This document shows, one piece after another, positions 18,861 to 27,389 of a stretch of 64,000 nt of DNA. Numbering within the stretch: position 1 is the first letter of the stretch; each line of letters opens with the position of its first letter. The position numbers were made by a program, and so were the translations under genes. The DNA comes from Lysobacteraceae bacterium. GTDB taxonomy: Bacteria; Pseudomonadota; Gammaproteobacteria; Xanthomonadales; Xanthomonadaceae. The DNA lies in assembly GCA_016789405.1 (NCBI GenBank), contig JAEUPQ010000014.1, positions 230,347 to 294,346 on the forward strand, given 5' to 3'. A model generated the notes under the pieces. That model was not told the DNA's origin. It did not search any database and saw nothing but the letters and a program-made list of their open reading frames with translations.

Positions 18861-19291
18861 GCCACGACTTCGGATTCGAGCGGGTGTACGTCGAACTGGA
18901 GATTTACGACGGACCTCGCGTCGGAATCGCGGATGTTCATGGCGTGCCTCATCGATTCAGCTCGAAGTACGATGAGAACGACGCGGGCGGACTCGGCACG
19001 TTTTCCATTGTCCCCATCGATCCGTCAGTGCTGGAGCTGGAGCAGGCGCAGTGGAGTATCTATGTGGCATGGAACCGTCGCTGCGAAGCCGGTGCATCGG
19101 CTTCGGATCTTCATCCAGGGGAGGGTGGCGTGGACTCGCGATGGGATGAGCTCCAAGTACTCCTTGCCGAAAGCCGTGGTGCTTTTTCCGCCTGTGCACG
19201 TCAGGCCAAGGCCGAGAAGCAGTGGATCGAACGGGATGAGAGATATGCGGAGGATGGACCTGATTACCGCATGCGCTGGACGCTGCTGTGA
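18857..19291 (+). CDS. Unknown 144-aa protein within the pigment operon
   Basis: I do not recognise this protein. It reads from a GTG overlapping the dehydratase stop and is acidic and soluble, without signal peptide (start VSHDFGFERVYVELEIYDGPR). The sequence is rich in charged and aromatic residues (QWSIYVAWNRR, KQWIERDERYAEDGPDYRMRW). Its first part (VELEIYDGPRVGIADVHGVPHRF) reads like a beta-rich domain. It does not resemble any pathway enzyme. Its composition is less GC-biased than its neighbours, which suggests later insertion. The dehydratase-ketoreductase junction it interrupts is otherwise a tight operon. Confidence 0.65.
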   Translation: MSHDFGFERVYVELEIYDGPRVGIADVHGVPHRFSSKYDENDAGGLGTFSIVPIDPSVLELEQAQWSIYVAWNRRCEAGASASDLHPGEGGVDSRWDELQVLLAESRGAFSACARQAKAEKQWIERDERYAEDGPDYRMRWTLL

Positions 19292-19335
19292 GCCACCCAT
19301 CACCATCCGCATCAACGTTGCTACGAGGACATGAC

Positions 19336-20070
19336 ATGTCGAATACCCCAACCCGCCGCGCCCTCGTCACCGGCGGCAGCGGCGACCTCGGCGGCGCGAT
19401 CTGCCGCGCGCTGGCCGCGAACGGTGCGCACGTGATCGTGCATGCGAACGGCAACCTCGCCCGTGCCGAAGCCGTGCGCGACGAGATCGTGGCGGCCGGC
19501 GGTTCCGCCGAGGCGGTGGCCTTCGACGTGGCCGATGGCGAGGCCACGCGTGCCGCGCTTGCGGTGCTGCTCGAAGCCGGGCCGATCCAGATCGTGGTCA
19601 ACAACGCCGGTATCCACGACGACGCGCCGATGGCGGGCATGCGCGACGAACAATGGAAGCGCGTGGTGGACGTGTCGCTGCACGGCTTCTTCCACGTCAC
19701 GCAACCGCTCCTGCTGCCGATGGCGCGCACGCGCTGGGGCCGCGTGGTCAGCATTTCGTCGGTGGCAGGCGTGCTCGGCAACCGTGGCCAGACCAACTAC
19801 GCCGCAGCGAAGGCCGCGCTGCACGGTGCGACCAAGTCGCTGGCGCGCGAGATGGCCAGCCGCGGCATCACCGCGAATGTCGTCGCCCCGGGCGTGATCG
19901 CCGGCAGCATGACCGAAAGCGTGTTCCCGGCCGAGCAGATCAAGCAGATGGTCCCCGCCGGCCGCGCCGGCAAGCCGGAAGAGGTGGCCGCACTCGTGGC
20001 CTTCCTCTGCGGCGACGGCGCGGCTTACGTGAATGGGCAGGTGATCGGCGTGGATGGCGGCATGAGCTGA
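19336..20070 (+). CDS. FabG-like 3-ketoacyl-ACP reductase
   Basis: This 244-aa short-chain dehydrogenase reduces 3-ketoacyl-ACP to 3-hydroxyacyl-ACP with NADPH. TGGSGDLGGAI is the cofactor loop, NNAG the conserved helix start, and SSVAG plus YAAAK supply the catalytic Ser, Tyr and Lys. PGVIAGSMTE and VNGQVIGVDGGMS close the fold. ACGAGGAC upstream of ATG 19336 fits a ribosome site. It is the last clear enzyme of the plus-strand pigment operon and is complementary to the ketosynthase pair at 24703-26767. Confidence 0.93.
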   Translation: MSNTPTRRALVTGGSGDLGGAICRALAANGAHVIVHANGNLARAEAVRDEIVAAGGSAEAVAFDVADGEATRAALAVLLEAGPIQIVVNNAGIHDDAPMAGMRDEQWKRVVDVSLHGFFHVTQPLLLPMARTRWGRVVSISSVAGVLGNRGQTNYAAAKAALHGATKSLAREMASRGITANVVAPGVIAGSMTESVFPAEQIKQMVPAGRAGKPEEVAALVAFLCGDGAAYVNGQVIGVDGGMS

Positions 20071-20140
20071 GTCGTACCTGGCCTGGTTCCGGCGTGCCGC
20101 CCGGGCGATTACCATGGCTTGCAGAGACAGGGGGAAAACG

Positions 20141-20779
20141 ATGTTCCACAGATGCCTTGCAGCCGTCCTGGTCGCAGTGCTCATGACGGCGTCGGCCGCG
20201 CAGACCGCAGCGGCGGCGATCCGCAACCCGATCATGCGGGCGGCGGCCGAACAGGATCCGAAGCCTGCCGACGGCAAGGCGATGGTCGTCTTCCTGCGGC
20301 CCAGCGGCTACGGCAACATCGTGGCGGCCAGCCTGTTCGTCGCATCGGACGACGCGCTGGTGCCGCTGGCGGTCATCTATCACCACGAAAAGATCGCCGT
20401 GCAGATGGATCCCGGGACCCATCGCTTCATGGTCAACGGATCGAAGGTGATGTTCCTGGATGCCGAGCTGGAGGCCGGCAAGACCTACTACGTGCAGCTG
20501 CGTTCCGAGATCGGCCCGGGCAAGGCCAAGTTCGCCCTGATCCCGATGCAGGCCGCACCCGGGTCCATGGACAGCATCCATGCGCAGAAATTCAGCGAAG
20601 CCTTCGGGAAAGCCGAATGGATCGAGCATGCGCCGACGCTGGACGCGTGGTTCGCGCAGCACAAGGTCGAACTGGAGCAGCGCAGGGTCGACGGATTGCG
20701 GCTGTGGCTGGATCCGGAGTGGAAGGAAGCGCCTCGCCGCAAGCTGGGCGCGGCGCATGCGGTCTCGCTGGCGCCGTGA
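20141..20779 (+). CDS. Secreted DUF2846-like protein
   Basis: This 212-aa protein has a signal peptide (MFHRCLAAVLVAVLMTASAAQTAAAA). The mature part, KAMVVFLRPSGYGN then VQMDPGTHRFMVNGSKVMFLDAELEAGKTYYVQL, has the beta-sandwich pattern seen in DUF2846-type periplasmic proteins. AGGGGGA lies 6 nt before the ATG. It is the first of three secreted proteins encoded between the two arms of the pigment cluster. Its role is unknown. Confidence 0.75.
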   Translation: MFHRCLAAVLVAVLMTASAAQTAAAAIRNPIMRAAAEQDPKPADGKAMVVFLRPSGYGNIVAASLFVASDDALVPLAVIYHHEKIAVQMDPGTHRFMVNGSKVMFLDAELEAGKTYYVQLRSEIGPGKAKFALIPMQAAPGSMDSIHAQKFSEAFGKAEWIEHAPTLDAWFAQHKVELEQRRVDGLRLWLDPEWKEAPRRKLGAAHAVSLAP

Positions 20780-20902
20780 CGCGCGCGGTCGGGGTCGCCA
20801 CATCGTGTGACAGGGTTTCAGCAGTCGGGCCGAAGCGGTCGAGGTCGCTACCGACTGGCGCGGGGATTGCAGTTCCAACCAACTGACCAGGGGAGCGTGA
20901 AG

Positions 20903-21412
20903 ATGAAGAACACCATTCGTATGACCATGGCGCTGTGCGGCCTGCTGTTTGCCGGGCACGCGTTTTCGCAATCGATCCAGATGCAGCGTCCTGTGCCCTA
21001 TTCCGACGACGGCGACGTCGCCGACAACGTCAAGAACGAGTGCACGATCAACGAACAGCTCGCGGACTTCGTCCAGGAATACGCGAAGACCAATGGCGTG
21101 GACGTGCAGTTCGTGACCGGTCCGGTCGACACCGCAGCGTCCGGCCGCGTGCTGGACATCAAGATCGTGTTCGCCATGAGCATGGGCAATGCGTGGACCG
21201 GACACAGCAAGAGCACCACCGTCAACGGGACCTTGTACGAGAACGGCCAGAAGGTCGCGTCGTTCAAGGCGCGCCGCCAGTCGCGTGGCGGATTGTTCGG
21301 CCAGTACAAGGGTTCGTGCTCGGTGCTCGGCCGTACCGTGCGCGTGATCGGCGAAGACATCGGCGGCTGGCTCAAGGCCCCGGTGGATGGCGTCATCCTC
21401 GGCGACAACTGA
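20903..21412 (+). CDS. Secreted protein of unknown function
   Basis: This 169-aa protein begins MKNTIRMTMALCGLLFAGHAFS, a signal peptide. Downstream features are NECTINEQLADFVQEYAKTNGV and a later GSCSVLGRTVRVIGEDIGGWL, so the mature form has two cysteines that could pair. A strong GGGAG ribosome site precedes ATG 20903. The pattern of a beta-rich small periplasmic protein resembles lipoprotein-like DUF4410-type domains, but I cannot assign it. It lies 123 nt after the DUF2846-like gene and 25 nt before the next secreted protein. Confidence 0.72.
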   Translation: MKNTIRMTMALCGLLFAGHAFSQSIQMQRPVPYSDDGDVADNVKNECTINEQLADFVQEYAKTNGVDVQFVTGPVDTAASGRVLDIKIVFAMSMGNAWTGHSKSTTVNGTLYENGQKVASFKARRQSRGGLFGQYKGSCSVLGRTVRVIGEDIGGWLKAPVDGVILGDN

Positions 21413-21437
21413 TCGTCATCCTTCAGCGGAGATATCG

Positions 21438-22094
21438 ATGAAATTCGCACATGTCCTGCTCCTGTCGCTGTCGCTGGCATCGCCGATGGCCCTCGCGGCG
21501 AAGTACGAACCGCCCGCGGAGGACGCAAGGAATCCGCAGCCGACGGAAGCCCTGAAGAACTTCCAGCGATTCGAGCATCGGCCCGTGGCGGTCGTGCCCG
21601 CCCTGGCAAAGAAGGGCGATGCCGATACGGCGAGGATCCATCTGCAGGCGAACATGGCCATCCGCTCCATCGAGCGCACCAAGGTCTGGAACGAGGCGCC
21701 GGCAGGCGAGAGCCCGCGGACCCTGGTCATCGAACCGATCATCGAGCAGGTCCGCTTCGTCACGCCAGGGAAACGCGTGTTCATCGGCGTGCTGTGGGGT
21801 AGCTCGTACGTCGATCTCAAGCTGCGTCTGACCGATGCCGCGACCGGCCAGGTCATCGGCGAGCCGCACTTCTACCAGCGCGCAGGCGCGGGTGCCGCGG
21901 GCTGGGGGATGGGCGTGGTCGACCGCGCGATGCTGGTGCGCGTGACCAACATGGTGGATGCCTATCTGCGCGACAACTACGCGCAGCCGATCGAGACCAA
22001 CGTCGCGATCATGCCGTCGGACACGCCGGAGCAGACGCTCGAAAAGCAGGAGCTGGAACGTCGGGCCAACAATACGGTGAATGCCGGAGGCTGA
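21438..22094 (+). CDS. Secreted DUF3313/4410-like protein
   Basis: This 218-aa protein has a signal peptide (MKFAHVLLLSLSLASPMALAA). The mature region (TLVIEPIIEQVRFVTPGKRVFIGVLWGSSYVDLKLRLTD and GQVIGEPHFYQRA) fits the DUF3313/DUF4410 class of periplasmic or lipid-anchored proteins, but no lipobox cysteine is present. GGAGAT precedes ATG 21438. It ends 62 nt before a strong bidirectional terminator that separates it from the minus-strand pigment genes. Confidence 0.72.
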   Translation: MKFAHVLLLSLSLASPMALAAKYEPPAEDARNPQPTEALKNFQRFEHRPVAVVPALAKKGDADTARIHLQANMAIRSIERTKVWNEAPAGESPRTLVIEPIIEQVRFVTPGKRVFIGVLWGSSYVDLKLRLTDAATGQVIGEPHFYQRAGAGAAGWGMGVVDRAMLVRVTNMVDAYLRDNYAQPIETNVAIMPSDTPEQTLEKQELERRANNTVNAGG

Positions 22095-22155
22095 CGCAAC
22101 CACGGCAGGACGCGCATGGCGCGAGTGGATGCGCGCGACACGCAGGATCGAAACA

Positions 22156-22183
22156 GACGAGGGCCGCTGATGCGGCCCTCGTC
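22156..22183. terminator. Bidirectional terminator hairpin
   Basis: GACGAGGGCCGC (22156-22167) pairs perfectly with GCGGCCCTCGTC (22172-22183) around TGAT. It stands between the convergent ends of the plus-strand secreted protein gene and the minus-strand halogenase-like gene. A T-run is weak, but a 12-bp GC-rich stem at this place is typical. Confidence 0.75.
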
Positions 22184-22216
22184 GTTCACCCCGCATGGAT
22201 CTTGCGAATGCGCCGT

Positions 22217-23884
22217 CTACGCAGCGGCGTACCACACCGGCGCGAGCGAGACCTGTTCGGCAGGTGCCGACAGCAGGGACGCGAGGCCCTGGTCGTCGAG
22301 ATCCGGATACGCATCGCGTGCGCGCTGCAGGATTTCCGACGCCAGCCATTCCATCCGCGCCACGTTGTCGCGGATGCGTTCGGCGAAGGTGGCGTTGTCG
22401 AGCAGGTCGTGCAGCGCGCGGTTCATCTCGTGGAACCAGTCGATGTTGAACTGGTCGAGCAGTCGACCGTCCAGGCTGGCGTCGCCGACGCGGCCGGTGG
22501 CCGTGTTGCGTTCGCCCCAGGCGCGCAGCAGCGCCTGCATCGCGAGGTTGAGGTCGCGACCGCGCTCGAACTGCGGACGCAGGCGGCCGAGCAGCTGGAT
22601 CTCGGTGAGCTTCTCGCCGCAGACCAGCGGCGCCAGCAGCGACCAGTAGTAGGTGTAGTCCCAGATCACCTTGACCGGCATCACCTGGGCATCGCCGAAC
22701 AGCGCGTACTGGCCCTGGTAGAGGGTCAGCGTGTTCTCGTAGAAGCCGAAGTAGAGCTGCTGGTAGATGTCGGCGTAGGGCGCGAACGCCTTGCCCGCTC
22801 GATCCCGCATGATCAGGTCACACACCAGCGTGTTGGAGATCGCGATGAAGTCGCTGCCCGGGGAATAGAACGGGTCGAGGAACACGCCGGCTTCGCCGGT
22901 CAGCGCCCAGCGGTGGCCGCTGAACACCTGCTTGCAGCCGTAGGAGAAGCGGCGCAGGAACAGGAAGTCCTGCAGCGCGTGCTCGGGCTTGTCGAGCGCT
23001 TCCGCGACGCGCGGCTGGTGCGTGCGCAGCCAGTCCATCGCCTTCGCATGGGTGTTCATGGTTTCCAGCGGGTGCATCGCGGCATCGCAGACGATGCCCA
23101 GCGAGTGCGCGCCGGACGACAGCGGGATCAGCCAGAACCAGTAGCCGGGTCCGCACATGTGGTTGGTCGATCGCCAGCGGTCCGGCGGCGTGCAGCGTGC
23201 CTGCCAGTCGGCGTCGTCGGACCACAGTTTCGGATCGATGATGCCGTCGACGCGCCACCACACCGAATTCACGTCGTGGTCGTTGCCTTCGGCGAGGTCG
23301 AGCTTGCGCTTGAGCAGGCCGGCGCGGCCGCTGGCATCGACGACCCAGGGCGCGGACGCGGTGCATGTCGCGCCGTCATGTTCGAAGGTCACGACATGCG
23401 GCGCATCGTCGTCTCGCAGGTCGACGCCGCGCACCACGGCGCCGTCATGGAAGCGCACGCCGAGTTCGCGCGCGCGCGTACCGAGGAAATTCTCGAAGCG
23501 GCCGCGATCGATCTGCCACGACGGCGTCGGCAGGATCCGGCTCACGCCCAGCTCGGTGCAGCGGTCGATGTCGCGGCGACCCTCGCTGAAGAAGAAGCGG
23601 AAGCCGAACTTGCGGATCTGCTCGGCATCCAGGTGTTCGCGCAGGCCCAGCACGTTGGCGAAGTAATGCGCGCCGATCTCCACCGTCGACTCGCCGACCT
23701 TGTGCGCGGCTTCGCGCACCGGATGCGCGCGGCGCTCGACCACGGCCACGTCGATGGCCGGGTCTTGGCGCTTGAGCTGGATCGCGATGCTGAGACCGGC
23801 GAGGCCGCCGCCGAGGACGATGACGTCGTGATGGGTCTGTTGCATGGCCGTGTTGCCCGGATCGTTCATGGGAGGACTGCTCAT
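22217..23884 (-). CDS. Second flavin-dependent halogenase-like protein
   Basis: This 555-aa FAD protein has N-terminal VIVLGGGLAGLSIAIQL, then HKVGESTVEIGAHYFANVLGL, WVVDASGRAGLL and ALTGEAGVFLDPFYSPGSDFIA. GYWFWLIPL provides a WxWxIP motif like the one in 10826-12148. It is over 100 residues longer than that enzyme because of a C-terminal helical extension (ADIYQQLYFGFYENTLTLYQGQY is the start of it). Start 23884 lies 5 nt after the stop of the glycosyltransferase gene; ATG 23869 and 23845 are alternatives. It may halogenate or otherwise oxidise the aryl-polyene chain. Confidence 0.83.
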   Translation of the reverse strand: MSSPPMNDPGNTAMQQTHHDVIVLGGGLAGLSIAIQLKRQDPAIDVAVVERRAHPVREAAHKVGESTVEIGAHYFANVLGLREHLDAEQIRKFGFRFFFSEGRRDIDRCTELGVSRILPTPSWQIDRGRFENFLGTRARELGVRFHDGAVVRGVDLRDDDAPHVVTFEHDGATCTASAPWVVDASGRAGLLKRKLDLAEGNDHDVNSVWWRVDGIIDPKLWSDDADWQARCTPPDRWRSTNHMCGPGYWFWLIPLSSGAHSLGIVCDAAMHPLETMNTHAKAMDWLRTHQPRVAEALDKPEHALQDFLFLRRFSYGCKQVFSGHRWALTGEAGVFLDPFYSPGSDFIAISNTLVCDLIMRDRAGKAFAPYADIYQQLYFGFYENTLTLYQGQYALFGDAQVMPVKVIWDYTYYWSLLAPLVCGEKLTEIQLLGRLRPQFERGRDLNLAMQALLRAWGERNTATGRVGDASLDGRLLDQFNIDWFHEMNRALHDLLDNATFAERIRDNVARMEWLASEILQRARDAYPDLDDQGLASLLSAPAEQVSLAPVWYAAA

Positions 23885-23888
23885 GGGA

Positions 23889-24710
23889 TCACCCGCGTCG
23901 CGCGGTCGAGAACTCGCCCGTCGGGTCGTCGATCACCGCCGGCGTGTTGCGGGTACGGCGATATTCGCGGATCACGTGGCCGTAGTTCCAGACCTGCACC
24001 ACCACGTGGGAGGTGATGCGGTACAGGTCGTGCAGCGGGCGGAAGTGGCTCTTGCGGAATTTCTCCACCGCACCGGCGCCGGCGTAGCGCGATTCGATCG
24101 GGACCGAGACCACGCCCATGCCAAGGCGACGGGCGGCGCTGATCAGGATCTGCGCCTCGTACACGAAGTCCTCGCCGGGCACGTCGGTCAGCGCCGCGAC
24201 CGCCGCCGGATACAGGCGCTGGCCGCTTTGGGTGTCGGCGATGCGGTAGCCGCAACCCCAGGCGATGCCCCAGTCGCCGAACTCGTTGGCGAGGCGGCGG
24301 TAGGTCGGCTGCTGCGACCGCTTGCGCAGGCGCGCGCCGATCACGATGCAGTTCGGATGCCGGTTCGCGGCGGCGACCAGGCGCGGGATGTCCGAGGCCA
24401 TGTGCTGGCCGTCGCCATCCATCGTCAGCACCGCGTTGGCGCCCTGGCGCAGCGCTTCGCGGAAGCCGTCGCGCAGGCTGGCGCCCTTGCCCATGCGGGT
24501 GTCGTGGCGCAGCAGCGTGACCGGCAGGTCGGCGATGCGCTCGGACGTGCCGTCGTCGGAACCGTCGTCGATCACGATCACGCGGTCGCATTCGGCCAGC
24601 GCGCCTTCGACCACGTCGCGGATGCGCAGCGATTCGTTCAGCGCCGGGATCACCACGGCGATGCTGTGGCGGTCGTAGACGACGGGCGCGGCAGCGTCGC
24701 GATCAGTCAT
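23889..24710 (-). CDS. Family 2 glycosyltransferase
   Basis: This 273-aa GT-A fold transferase opens with SIAVVIPALNESLRIRDVV and VIVIDDGSDDGT, the nucleotide-sugar binding start. MDGDGQH is the metal-binding DxD-type motif and EDFVYEAQILISAARRLGM the acceptor-side block. It resembles dolichyl-phosphate mannosyltransferase-like enzymes in aryl-polyene clusters, which are believed to decorate the polyene lipid head. It overlaps the upstream ketosynthase-like gene by 8 nt. No C-terminal membrane helices are present. Confidence 0.88.
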   Translation of the reverse strand: MTDRDAAAPVVYDRHSIAVVIPALNESLRIRDVVEGALAECDRVIVIDDGSDDGTSERIADLPVTLLRHDTRMGKGASLRDGFREALRQGANAVLTMDGDGQHMASDIPRLVAAANRHPNCIVIGARLRKRSQQPTYRRLANEFGDWGIAWGCGYRIADTQSGQRLYPAAVAALTDVPGEDFVYEAQILISAARRLGMGVVSVPIESRYAGAGAVEKFRKSHFRPLHDLYRITSHVVVQVWNYGHVIREYRRTRNTPAVIDDPTGEFSTARRG

Positions 24711-25509
24711 GGCTGCCCTCTGCATGAGAGATGTCCACGGCGAGCACGCGGCCCGGCGGGCCTGCGCGCAATACGACGTGGCCAGTGCCCGTCGCGAGTG
24801 CGTCGAACAGCGGCAGCATCGGCGCGATCGCATTGCCGCCGGCATGGCGACCCAGTGGACCGTCGCCGCCGGGCAGTGCGCCGGCGTCGCCGTCGGCATA
24901 GGTCACCGAGAGGCGCGGGCCCGTGCCCTCGCGGGTCAGGAGCAGCGCGCCGCCGAGCAGGCCGGTGCAGTCGTGCACCGAGCGCAGCGGCCCGGTGGCG
25001 CCGGTGTCGTAGCCGACCAGCAGCACCGCCTCGGCGCCCGCGGCCAGCTGCGCCAGCGCTTCGACCAGACCCTCGGCGAAGCTGCCGTCGTAGGCGCTGA
25101 TCGCGGTGGCGGCTTCGTAACACCCGGCGCCGATGGTCCAGTAGCCCGCGGCGGCGTTGTGCACGGAGTTGTGGAACTTGGTCGGCGACATCGCCAGCGG
25201 TTCGGCCGCCAGGGTGGTGCAGACGTAGTCGGTGATCGACAGGTCGCCGTGGGTCGAGGTGAACACCGACGGCAGCGACGCGGGATCGCGCCCGGCGGCC
25301 TGGCAGGCCGACAGCGCGACGTCGAGCGCGACCGCGACGGACTCCGGCGCGCGGCGGCGCTCGTTTGGCGGCAGCAGTTGCGGCGATGGCTTGGCGGGCG
25401 CGGCCTCGGGCAGCGTGCCGGTGGCGACGAACGCGCGCGCGGCGTCCCACGAGGGCAGGCCGTTGGTCCAGAAGCCGATGCTTTCGATGTATGCGGTCAG
25501 CGTCGTCAT
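24703..25509 (-). CDS. Ketosynthase-like chain-length factor
   Basis: This 268-aa protein has a shortened beta-ketoacyl synthase fold. It retains SVFTSTHGDLSITDYVCTTLA and SPTKFHNSVHNAAAGYWTIG, but the position of the catalytic cysteine is occupied by HNAAAGYW, so it is not expected to condense on its own. Such inactive partners pair with an active ketosynthase and set chain length in aryl-polyene and type II polyketide systems. It ends 1 nt before the ketosynthase gene stop region and overlaps the glycosyltransferase by 8 nt. Confidence 0.85.
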   Translation of the reverse strand: MTTLTAYIESIGFWTNGLPSWDAARAFVATGTLPEAAPAKPSPQLLPPNERRRAPESVAVALDVALSACQAAGRDPASLPSVFTSTHGDLSITDYVCTTLAAEPLAMSPTKFHNSVHNAAAGYWTIGAGCYEAATAISAYDGSFAEGLVEALAQLAAGAEAVLLVGYDTGATGPLRSVHDCTGLLGGALLLTREGTGPRLSVTYADGDAGALPGGDGPLGRHAGGNAIAPMLPLFDALATGTGHVVLRAGPPGRVLAVDISHAEGSHD

Positions 25510-25510
25510 G

Positions 25511-26767
25511 TCATGCCTTCCCGAACACGAGCGAGGCGTTGTTGCCGCCGAAGCCGAAGGAGTTGTTCATCGCGTAGCGGATCTCGCGCTCGGCGTTCGC
25601 GAAGCGGATCTGCGGGCCGCAGGCCGGGTCGGGCTGCGGCTCGCCTTCGCCGAGGATGCCCGGGAGCGTGCCGTGTTCCAGCGCGAGCAGTGCGAACACC
25701 GATTCGACGATGCCGGCGGCGCCGAGGGTGTGGCCGGTCCAGCCCTTGGTCGAGCTGGCGTGCAGGCCGTCGCCCTGCGTCGCATCGCCGAACAGGCCGG
25801 CGACGGCGATCGCCTCGACGCTGTCGTTGGCCGGCGTGGCGGTGCCGTGCAGGTTCAGGTAGCCGACGTCCGCGGGCGCGATGCCGGCGCGGGCGATCGC
25901 GCCCTGCATGGCCAGGCGCGCGCCCAGGCCCTCGGGATGCGGGGTCGACATGTGGTGCGCGTCGCTGCTCTCGCCGTAGCCGCACAGGCGCAGGCCCGGC
26001 TCGCCGTCGACGGCGCGCTCGAGGATGGCGTAGCCGCCCGCCTCGCCCAGCGACAGGCCATCGCGGCGCACGTCGAAGGGCTGGCAGCGCTGCGTGGACA
26101 CCAGGCCCAGCGAATTGAAGCCGAACAGCACGCTGCCGCAGAGGGTGTCGATGCCGCCGACCAGGGCCGCGTCGACCACCCCGGCGTGGATCAGGCGCGC
26201 GGCCTGGGCGAAGACCTTGGCGCTGGACGAGCAGGCCGTTGCGACGGTGACGCAGGGGCCGCGGATGCCGGTCATGCGGCGGACGAAATCGCCGATCGAA
26301 TGCGGGGTGTGCAGCAGCTGGGTGCGCAGGTCGGCCGGGAAGGCACCGTCTTCGAGACGCGTGTAGGCCTCCTCGCTGGCACCGATGCTGGAGGTCGATG
26401 TGCCGATGATGGCGGCGACGCGCTCGGCACCGTGGCGGGCGACGAGGTCATCGACCTTCGAGACGAAGCCGTCCTGCTGCAGCGCGAGCCACGCCAGCCG
26501 GTTGTTGCGGCAGTCGTAGGGCAGGAGTTCGGCCGGGAGGACCACGTCCTCCACGCCGTCGACCCGGCCGATCCAGGTCTCGAGCCGGACGTCCGCGGTG
26601 GCACCCTCGCCGAAATCGTTCCTGCGCAGTCCGCTCCGTCGGGTGCGCAGCGCCTCGGCCTGGGCAGTCAGGCCATGACCGAGGGCAGTGGTGGAGGTGT
26701 AGGCGCGGATCGCAAGCGGCGCCATCGGGGTCGGAGTTTGGCTGGCGGAGGGCACCGCATGGCTCAT
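25511..26767 (-). CDS. Beta-ketoacyl-ACP synthase (aryl-polyene ketosynthase)
   Basis: This 418-aa FabF-type condensing enzyme has the full catalytic set: cysteine in TVATACSSSAK, histidine in NLHGTATPANDS, and histidine in GWTGHTLGAAGIVE. NNSFGFGGNNASLVF closes the active site. Start 26767 (MSHAVPSASQ) was chosen because a longer frame from 26848 adds only low-complexity residues. It opens a minus-strand operon: ketosynthase, chain-length factor, glycosyltransferase, halogenase-like protein. It shares a 130-bp divergent promoter region with the secreted protein at 26898. Confidence 0.93.
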   Translation of the reverse strand: MSHAVPSASQTPTPMAPLAIRAYTSTTALGHGLTAQAEALRTRRSGLRRNDFGEGATADVRLETWIGRVDGVEDVVLPAELLPYDCRNNRLAWLALQQDGFVSKVDDLVARHGAERVAAIIGTSTSSIGASEEAYTRLEDGAFPADLRTQLLHTPHSIGDFVRRMTGIRGPCVTVATACSSSAKVFAQAARLIHAGVVDAALVGGIDTLCGSVLFGFNSLGLVSTQRCQPFDVRRDGLSLGEAGGYAILERAVDGEPGLRLCGYGESSDAHHMSTPHPEGLGARLAMQGAIARAGIAPADVGYLNLHGTATPANDSVEAIAVAGLFGDATQGDGLHASSTKGWTGHTLGAAGIVESVFALLALEHGTLPGILGEGEPQPDPACGPQIRFANAEREIRYAMNNSFGFGGNNASLVFGKA

Positions 26768-26897
26768 GTCAGTAAACGACCCGGGATTATACGGGCGGGG
26801 CTCGGGATGACGGCGACCGGTGGTCGATTCGCGCGGAGCGAGACGCACCCATGCCAGCGTCTTATCCTTGTCGGGCTTTCGGTGAGGAGGTCAATCG

Positions 26898-27323
26898 ATG
26901 CGTTGGTGGGTTCCCTTGTTCCTGTCGATCATCCTGGGATGGTCCGGCCTGGCATCCGCGCGAGCACCCGTTCAGCTGCATGACCCGCCGCCGCTGCCGA
27001 TCCCGGAGAAGGTCAGCCAGCGCGACGTGGCGAAATTCGTGGTCCAGACCCTGTCCAGCAGGGCCTGGGGCATCACGAAGGAAGAAGCCGGCCACGTCGT
27101 GGCCACGATGCGCCGCGACCAGTTCATGGTCCGGATCCGGGTGACGTGGGACGAGCAGACGATCCGCATCGCGTACGAGGACAGCGACAACCTCGATTAC
27201 GCGATCCGCGACGGGCAGCCGTACATCCATCGAAGCTATCCGCGCTGGATCGACGATCTGCTGTTCGGCTTCCGCACGAAGATGCGCGTCCGCTCGATCG
27301 AGAACGGCGGCAGCGGGTCATGA
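26898..27323 (+). CDS. Secreted protein of unknown function
   Basis: This 141-aa protein starts MRWWVPLFLSIILGWSGLASA, a signal peptide. The mature part includes QRDVAKFVVQTLSSRAWGITKEEAGHVVATM and RIAYEDSDNLDYAIRDGQPYIHRSYPRWIDDL. The pattern is of a small periplasmic alpha/beta domain seen as a hypothetical in related genomes. GAGGAGG precedes the ATG. It is divergent from the ketosynthase operon. No catalytic residues are evident. Confidence 0.75.
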   Translation: MRWWVPLFLSIILGWSGLASARAPVQLHDPPPLPIPEKVSQRDVAKFVVQTLSSRAWGITKEEAGHVVATMRRDQFMVRIRVTWDEQTIRIAYEDSDNLDYAIRDGQPYIHRSYPRWIDDLLFGFRTKMRVRSIENGGSGS

Positions 27324-27389
27324 TGCCGGCGAAGTCCCGCAACGAGGCGTCGAACGCCGTCGGCATTCGTTCTGCCGGGTAGTCGCCGG

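Noticed and set aside
24703..25509. Active second ketosynthase
   Set aside because: The catalytic cysteine context is replaced by HNAAAGYW, so the protein is better read as a chain-length factor.
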